From Chitinibacter bivalviorum (lineage in GTDB: Bacteria; Pseudomonadota; Gammaproteobacteria; Burkholderiales; Chitinibacteraceae): 64,000 bases of DNA. Positions 59,024 to 64,000 of this stretch are shown here, piece by piece. The position numbers and the translations under genes were made by a program. The notes beneath the pieces were generated by a model. It did no database searches. It worked only from the letters and a program-made list of their open reading frames with translations, and was not told the DNA's origin. Position 1 is the stretch's first letter; each line of letters begins with the position of its first letter. Where the stretch lies: NCBI RefSeq assembly GCF_013403565.1, contig NZ_CP058627.1, positions 2,108,001-2,172,000 on the forward strand, given 5' to 3'.

Positions 59024-60016
59024 TTAAAAACTAAAACCCGTTTCAACCGGCGTGCCGTGCAAATTGAGCAGCAAACGGCCCAACGGCGTCAGCTCGCGGT
59101 AGCGCAGGCAAATTTGGCGCACATATTCAAACACGCGGGGTTGGTCGGCCAGATATTGATCTTTGCCATCGCGGAAATTAAGTCGCGCAAAAATACCGAG
59201 AATCTTGATATGGCGCTGCACCCCCGCCCACTCGAACGCGCGGTAAAAATCGGAGAAATCCTCGTGAACTGGCAAGCCCGCATCGCGCGCCATTTCCCAG
59301 TAGCGAATAACCAAATCGAGCACAAACGCCTCGTTCCACGTGACATAAGCATCACGCAATAAGGAGACTAAGTCGTAGGCGATCGGGCCTTTGACCGCAT
59401 CTTGAAAATCAATCACGCGCAAAGCAGCGTCTTTGACCATCAAATTGCGCGAATGAAAATCGCGATGCATAAACACCGTGGGCTGCTGCAACACTTCAGC
59501 CGTGATCAGCGCGCAAGCACGCTCCCAGATCGCCAGCTCTTTACCAGCCAATTCGGTTTTGAATTGCTGACCGAAATACCACTCGCGGCAAATATCTAGC
59601 TCGCGCTGAATAAAGGCGGCATCAAATGGTGGCAAGCCTTCATCAAGGGTATGCGCCTGCATTTGAACTAAATCATGGATTGCACGCAGATACCATGCCT
59701 TAGCATTCTCTTCTGTCAGCAAGCTCGCCAAAGTCACATCACCCAAGTCTTCCAGCGCCACTAAGCCTTGCGCCGCATCTTGAGCCAACACTTGTGGCAC
59801 TGCCACACCTGCACCAGCCAATTGCGCCTGGCGCGCCAAAAAAGGCTGCACATCAAATTGGGCGGAGTCAAAATCCATCACAATCACGGTGTGATCGGCC
59901 CAGCTCGCACGCCAATACTGGCGAATGCTGGCATCGGCAGCAGCCACAACTAAAGCAGCGGGTGCTTCGGGTTGCCAGCTTTGCAACCAATTAGTAATTT
60001 GTTCATGACGGTTCAT
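59024..60016 (-). CDS. amgK: N-acetylmuramate/N-acetylglucosamine anomeric kinase
   Basis: This is a 330-residue aminoglycoside-phosphotransferase-fold kinase. FMHRDFHSRNLMVKD contains the catalytic HxDxxxxN, and RVIDFQDAVKGPIAYDL the metal-binding Asp. The ATG at 60016 has GAGAG at a 10-nt spacing. It phosphorylates the anomeric hydroxyl, giving the MurU substrate. It is divergent from lptD, 64 bp away, as in pseudomonads and other proteobacteria. Confidence 0.92.
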   Translation of the reverse strand: MNRHEQITNWLQSWQPEAPAALVVAAADASIRQYWRASWADHTVIVMDFDSAQFDVQPFLARQAQLAGAGVAVPQVLAQDAAQGLVALEDLGDVTLASLLTEENAKAWYLRAIHDLVQMQAHTLDEGLPPFDAAFIQRELDICREWYFGQQFKTELAGKELAIWERACALITAEVLQQPTVFMHRDFHSRNLMVKDAALRVIDFQDAVKGPIAYDLVSLLRDAYVTWNEAFVLDLVIRYWEMARDAGLPVHEDFSDFYRAFEWAGVQRHIKILGIFARLNFRDGKDQYLADQPRVFEYVRQICLRYRELTPLGRLLLNLHGTPVETGFSF

Positions 60017-60080
60017 AAGAAGAATTACTCTCAAATCTGCTAAAATCGGTCAATTCTATCAGTTAGCTGACCAAGGCCAC

Positions 60081-62273
60081 ATGCGGGTGCATCAATCGCC
60101 ACCATTTCACCTCACTATTTTAAAGCTCTCGCTGGCCGTGTTGCCTTGCTTTGTCGCTGCACAAGCCATCGCGCAAACGAGCGACCAGCCTGAGCCGCCC
60201 ATCTTTATCGAATCCGATGAGGCCAGCGCACAGGCTGGGCAATATACCGAGGCCAAAGGCAATGTCGTGATCAATCGCGACACGCTGGAAGTGCATTCAG
60301 ACTGGGCTAAATACAATCTGATTTCAGATACGGTGCACGCGGGCAATAAAGTCGTGATGACCAAAGATGGCGACACACTCACTGGCACACGTCTGGATAT
60401 GTCGGTCGATACCCGCGAAGGTGAGCTGGAACAGGCCACTTATTTGATGGGCCAGGGTTTGGCGCGCGGCGAAGCAGTCAAAGTTTTATTTGAAGGCAAA
60501 GATAAATACCGCATCCAATCGGGGTCGATGACGACATGCACCCCCGAGCAAAACTCATGGGCGCTGCACGCGCGCGAGATGGATCTTGATTACACCCAAA
60601 ATTACGGTCAGGCCTGGCATGGTTGGCTGGAATTTCAAAGTGTGCCGGTCTTTTATTACCCTTGGGTTGACTTCCCGCTCGATGGTGGCCGCAAAACCGG
60701 CTTTCTAATGCCCAATGTGGCGTACAGCAGCACCACGGGTTTGGAGCTGACTGTTCCATTTTATTGGAATATCGCGCCCAATTTTGATGCCACGATTACG
60801 CCGAGTTATTTTGGCGAGCGCGGCTTGATGCTCGGCGGCGAGTTTCGCTATTTACAACCCAGCTTTGGCGGCGTAATTCGTGCTGAAGGCATTCAAGACA
60901 AAGAAAGCGAAACCAATCGCTACAGCATTTTATTTCAGCACTCGCAGCAGCTAGCCGATCGCTTGCGCCTGGATATTAATTACCAACGTGTATCGGATGA
61001 TCACTACTTTGTCGATTTTGGCGATCGACTTTCCGTGGCCTCGCAAGTCAATCTGCCGCAAGAAGCCATTTTGTCGTATAGCGGCAGCAATTGGTCGACC
61101 TATTTGCGGGCCCAGCAATATCAAACCTTGCAAAACACGAGTAGTCCAATCACCCCGCCGTACTCGCGTTTGCCACAATGGTACTTTAGCTATAACCCTG
61201 ATCTTGGGGGCGGAACACAAACCAGTATCACAGGCGAATTCACCCGTTTTCGCAGCGACACACAAAATCAGGGCGATCGCAGCTGGATTTACCCGACGGT
61301 GAGTCTGCCATGGGCCAATAGCTATAGCTTTATCACGCCCAAAATTGGGGTGAATGCCACTTACTACAGCAATGAATCGGCCAGCGGGCAGGACCTTGGC
61401 ACACAATCTCGCGTGCTACCGATTGCCAGTGTCAATTCGGGTTTATTCTTTGAGCGCGAAGGCACGTTACTAGGTAGCAATGTGGTGCAAACGCTTGAGC
61501 CTCAGCTCTACTACCTGTACATACCATTCAAAGATCAATCCAAACTGCCCAATTATGACTCAGGCAATACGGATTTATCATGGTCGCAATTGTTTGCCGA
61601 AAATAAATTCTCGGGTAATGACCGCATTAACGATGCAAACCAAGTTACCCTAGCTCTCAATACCCGCCTGTTTGACGATGACAGTGGTGTTGAACGGTTT
61701 TATGCTGGGATTGGTCAGCGCTTTTATTTATCGCAGCCCAAAGTCGAGCTCAATGGCACGGCGGCCAGTAGCAATCAATACAATAGCGCCTCAGACTTCC
61801 TGCTGATGATGGGTGGTAATTTACCCTACGATCTGCGCTTTAATTACACGCTGCAGCAAGATTTGAGCAACGGCACTACGCAACGTTCGGACTTGAACTT
61901 GAATTGGTCGCCCGGCGAATACAAGACCATCAATGCGCGCTATGCGGTCAATCGCTTGACTCATATTGAGCAAGGCAGCTTAAGTGGCCAATGGCCGCTG
62001 GGTGCAGGTTGGTATGGCGTTGCCAGCTATACGCATTCTTTTATCGACAATCAATCACTAGAGTCGCTCGCTGGGCTTGAATATAATGGCGGCTGCTGGG
62101 CATTGCGCCTGGCCGCGCAACGCTATGTAACGACCAATAGTGAATACAAAACCAATTACTTTATCCTGCTTGAGTTAGGTGGGCTGGCCGGTATCGGGAT
62201 GAATCCGATTTCGACACTGCGTCAATCCATTCCTGGCTATGCCGATACTTACACTTCGCCCAAATTACGTTAA
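60081..62273 (+). CDS. lptD: LPS-assembly protein LptD
   Basis: This outer-membrane beta-barrel inserts lipopolysaccharide into the outer leaflet together with LptE; it is 730 residues. The signal peptide is at about 1-31 (AQAIA-QT). The N-terminal LptA-like beta-jellyroll contains YTEAKGNVVINRDTLEVHSD, and the C-terminal barrel repeats end in an aromatic/polar terminus. Disulfide cysteines seem few. Followed by surA and pdxA, the classic lptD-surA-pdxA order. Confidence 0.95.
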   Translation: MRVHQSPPFHLTILKLSLAVLPCFVAAQAIAQTSDQPEPPIFIESDEASAQAGQYTEAKGNVVINRDTLEVHSDWAKYNLISDTVHAGNKVVMTKDGDTLTGTRLDMSVDTREGELEQATYLMGQGLARGEAVKVLFEGKDKYRIQSGSMTTCTPEQNSWALHAREMDLDYTQNYGQAWHGWLEFQSVPVFYYPWVDFPLDGGRKTGFLMPNVAYSSTTGLELTVPFYWNIAPNFDATITPSYFGERGLMLGGEFRYLQPSFGGVIRAEGIQDKESETNRYSILFQHSQQLADRLRLDINYQRVSDDHYFVDFGDRLSVASQVNLPQEAILSYSGSNWSTYLRAQQYQTLQNTSSPITPPYSRLPQWYFSYNPDLGGGTQTSITGEFTRFRSDTQNQGDRSWIYPTVSLPWANSYSFITPKIGVNATYYSNESASGQDLGTQSRVLPIASVNSGLFFEREGTLLGSNVVQTLEPQLYYLYIPFKDQSKLPNYDSGNTDLSWSQLFAENKFSGNDRINDANQVTLALNTRLFDDDSGVERFYAGIGQRFYLSQPKVELNGTAASSNQYNSASDFLLMMGGNLPYDLRFNYTLQQDLSNGTTQRSDLNLNWSPGEYKTINARYAVNRLTHIEQGSLSGQWPLGAGWYGVASYTHSFIDNQSLESLAGLEYNGGCWALRLAAQRYVTTNSEYKTNYFILLELGGLAGIGMNPISTLRQSIPGYADTYTSPKLR

Positions 62274-62283
62274 TAGGCACCGT

Positions 62284-63597
62284 ATGACATCTAGTCTGAA
62301 ATTAGGTTTGAAATTGCGCACTCTGTTTTGCGCCATTCCTCTGCTCGCAGCCATGGTCAGCCAGCCCGTCTTGGCCGAAGTGGTGACCATTGACCGCGTG
62401 GTGGCGCTGGTGAATAAAAATGCCATCACCCAGCTTGAACTCAATCGCAAAGTAACTGCTATCAAAGCCAATCTGGAACGTCAAAAAGTAAAGTTGCCAC
62501 CAGACAATGTGCTGCAGCAACAAGTCTTGGAAAAAATGATTCTGGACCAACTCCAGATCCAATATGCCGAGATGACGGGCTTGAAGGTTGACGACAAGCA
62601 ACTTGAAAACGCAATTAATAATCTAGCCGAACAAAATAAGCTGACCGTCCCCGAGTTTCGCAAACGACTCGAAAGCAACAATATTCCATGGCGCCAATTT
62701 CGCGAAGAGATTCGCCAAGAAATCATCATGGCGCGCCTAAAAGAGCGTGAGATTGATTCGCGTGTTGTCGTTACCGAGTCGGAAATCAATGACTACCTCA
62801 AGCTTTCCGAGGGGAAAATGGGCATGGAATATTTGCTGGCACAAATTCAGGTCAATATTCCTGAAAACGCCAGCCCTGAAATCATTCAAGCCAAACGCGC
62901 ACGCATTCAAGCGGCCCTAGAAGAAATAAACGCAGGCAAATCATTTGAAACCGTCGCGGCCAGCTACTCCAATGATCCGAACGCGACCAAAGGAGGCAAT
63001 TTAGGCTGGCGCCCTGCCGGCTCACTGCCACCTGCGTTTACCAGCTTGCTCGAGAAAACCCCTATTGGCAGCATGACCGATGTCGTGCGTACACCCGTTG
63101 CCTTTCATATATTCAAATTGCTGGATAAACGCACGGAAGAGCAGCGCGTCATCATGAAGCAAACGCATGCGCGCCATATTCTGATTCGCAGCAATGAAAT
63201 TGTGTCCACGGATGACGCTCGCACCAAACTCTTGCAAATCCGCGAGCGCATCATGAGCGGTCAAGACTTTGCCACCATGGCCAAATCCTATTCGGATGAC
63301 ATAACAGCAGCCAAAGGCGGCGATCTGGGTTGGCTTAGCCCAGGCGAAACCGTGCCGCAATTTGAAGAAGCAATGAATGCATTGCAACTCAATGAAATTA
63401 GCATGCCGGTGCAATCGCCCTTCGGTTTTCACCTTATTCAAGCGCTTGAGCGCCGTGATCAGGACGTAACAAAAGAACAAGCGCGCTTCAAAATTCGCAA
63501 CGAGCTCAAACAGCGTAAAGCCGAAGAACAATACGACGACTGGTTGCGTCAATTGCGCGACCGTGCGCGCGTCGTCATTCGCCTGAAGGACGAGTAA
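62284..63597 (+). CDS. surA: Periplasmic chaperone/peptidyl-prolyl isomerase SurA
   Basis: 437 residues from the ATG at 62284, 8 bp after the lptD stop; the frame to 62239 overlaps lptD and lacks a signal peptide. The signal sequence is at about 1-31 (PVLAEVVTIDRVVALVNK). The N-terminal chaperone domain and two parvulin domains follow (ARHILIRSNEIVSTDDARTK in the second). It assists folding of outer-membrane proteins including LptD, the gene just before. Confidence 0.96.
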   Translation: MTSSLKLGLKLRTLFCAIPLLAAMVSQPVLAEVVTIDRVVALVNKNAITQLELNRKVTAIKANLERQKVKLPPDNVLQQQVLEKMILDQLQIQYAEMTGLKVDDKQLENAINNLAEQNKLTVPEFRKRLESNNIPWRQFREEIRQEIIMARLKEREIDSRVVVTESEINDYLKLSEGKMGMEYLLAQIQVNIPENASPEIIQAKRARIQAALEEINAGKSFETVAASYSNDPNATKGGNLGWRPAGSLPPAFTSLLEKTPIGSMTDVVRTPVAFHIFKLLDKRTEEQRVIMKQTHARHILIRSNEIVSTDDARTKLLQIRERIMSGQDFATMAKSYSDDITAAKGGDLGWLSPGETVPQFEEAMNALQLNEISMPVQSPFGFHLIQALERRDQDVTKEQARFKIRNELKQRKAEEQYDDWLRQLRDRARVVIRLKDE

Positions 63598-64000
63598 TGC
63601 AAACCACGCAGCCATTGGCAATTACCACGGGTGAGCCAGCAGGTATTGGCCCAGAAATCACAATTGCCATGGCTGCTAGCAGCATACTTCCACAGCGTAT
63701 GGTGATATTGGCCGATCGCACGCTCTTGCTTGAGCGCGCGCAATGCGTCGGAGTTGCGCGTGAAATCATCGCCGCATGGCCCGATTACACGCCCGAATGT
63801 ACTGCGCCCGTTTCAGTACTGCACACGCCCTTGGCAACGCCCTCCGTCGCGGGTCAACTCAATCCGGCCAACGCGGCCTATGTTCTGACTTTACTTGATC
63901 GCGCCATTGACGGCAGTACCCGTGGTGAGTTTTCCGCCATCGTGACCGCACCAATTCACAAAGGTGTGATTAACGAAGGCACTAATGGCGGGTATTTCTC
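63597..64000 (+). CDS. pdxA: 4-hydroxythreonine-4-phosphate dehydrogenase (cut by window edge)
   Basis: The first 134 residues of PdxA, which acts in pyridoxal phosphate synthesis. The start ATG overlaps the surA stop by one base (TAATG). The N-terminus MQTTQPLAITTGEPAGIGPE and FSAIVTAPIHKGVINEG are family signatures. The rest lies beyond base 64000. Confidence 0.93.
   Translation, partial: MQTTQPLAITTGEPAGIGPEITIAMAASSILPQRMVILADRTLLLERAQCVGVAREIIAAWPDYTPECTAPVSVLHTPLATPSVAGQLNPANAAYVLTLLDRAIDGSTRGEFSAIVTAPIHKGVINEGTNGGYF

Overview
The window is a betaproteobacterial chromosome segment of about 50% G+C. Gene content and order (rnfABCDGE-nth, ybeD-lipB-lipA, murU-amgK next to lptD-surA-pdxA, a class I phaC, chromosomal groESL) fit the Neisseriales, probably a Chitinibacter/Deefgea-like genus. 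That placement is my inference from gene content, not from a search.

Layout. 1-12.7 kb is ordinary core: the 5' part of a Rep helicase gene, a PilZ protein, a chemoreceptor with an FNR-type box upstream, the Rnf/Rsx electron-transport operon followed by nth (with a ParB-like gene inserted between rnfC and rnfD), pyrD and folD. At 12.8-13.1 kb a tRNA-Pro/tRNA-Arg/tRNA-His cluster has its own sigma70-type promoter.

13.03-27.33 kb is an integrative element of about 14.2 kb inserted in the 3' half of tRNA-His. A 51-bp exact direct repeat marks both ends (13028-13078 and 27275-27325). A tyrosine integrase lies next to the right end, and paired AGTAGGC motifs sit just inside both ends. The element supplies a new 3' end and terminator for tRNA-His, and the likely original tRNA terminator now lies beyond the right end. 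Its contents are a KAP-family P-loop NTPase, an intact and a broken copy of an unrecognised exported protein, a nucleotidyltransferase (GSx10DxD) in a three-gene operon, several unknown proteins, an AlpA-like/HTH regulatory operon, and about 1.2 kb of non-coding sequence at 21.13-22.32 kb. That stretch is packed with hairpins, several capped by GNRA tetraloops, and ends in a hairpin. I read it as a large structured RNA, and it is the most interesting object in the window. A second, smaller hairpin-rich stretch ending in a terminator lies just inside the left end.

27.4-48.5 kb returns to core: a DUF1800/DUF1501 pair, groESL with overlapping sigma32-like promoter and CIRCE operator, an ankyrin protein, a thioesterase, the lipoate genes with ybeD and a D-amino-acid aminotransferase, an acyl-CoA-binding protein, a large PAS-GGDEF-EAL protein, a LysE-type exporter, and a tripartite RND pump operon with a divergent TetR gene and a palindromic operator between them. 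48.6-50.7 kb is a repeat-rich intergenic zone interrupted by a complete IS4-type element (19-bp perfect terminal repeats, 11-bp target duplication). 50.7-64 kb holds a coiled-coil membrane protein, argS, a small Cys-containing exported protein with a remnant of a relative, tkt, phaC, murU, amgK, lptD, surA and the start of pdxA.

Functionally the core part covers redox (Rnf), cofactors (lipoate, folate, PLP), envelope biogenesis and recycling (LptD, SurA, AmgK/MurU), proteostasis (GroESL) and carbon storage (PhaC). The novelty is concentrated in the tRNA-His element. Starts were moved from the longest open frame wherever a ribosome-binding site or family length favoured an internal start; this is stated in each entry.
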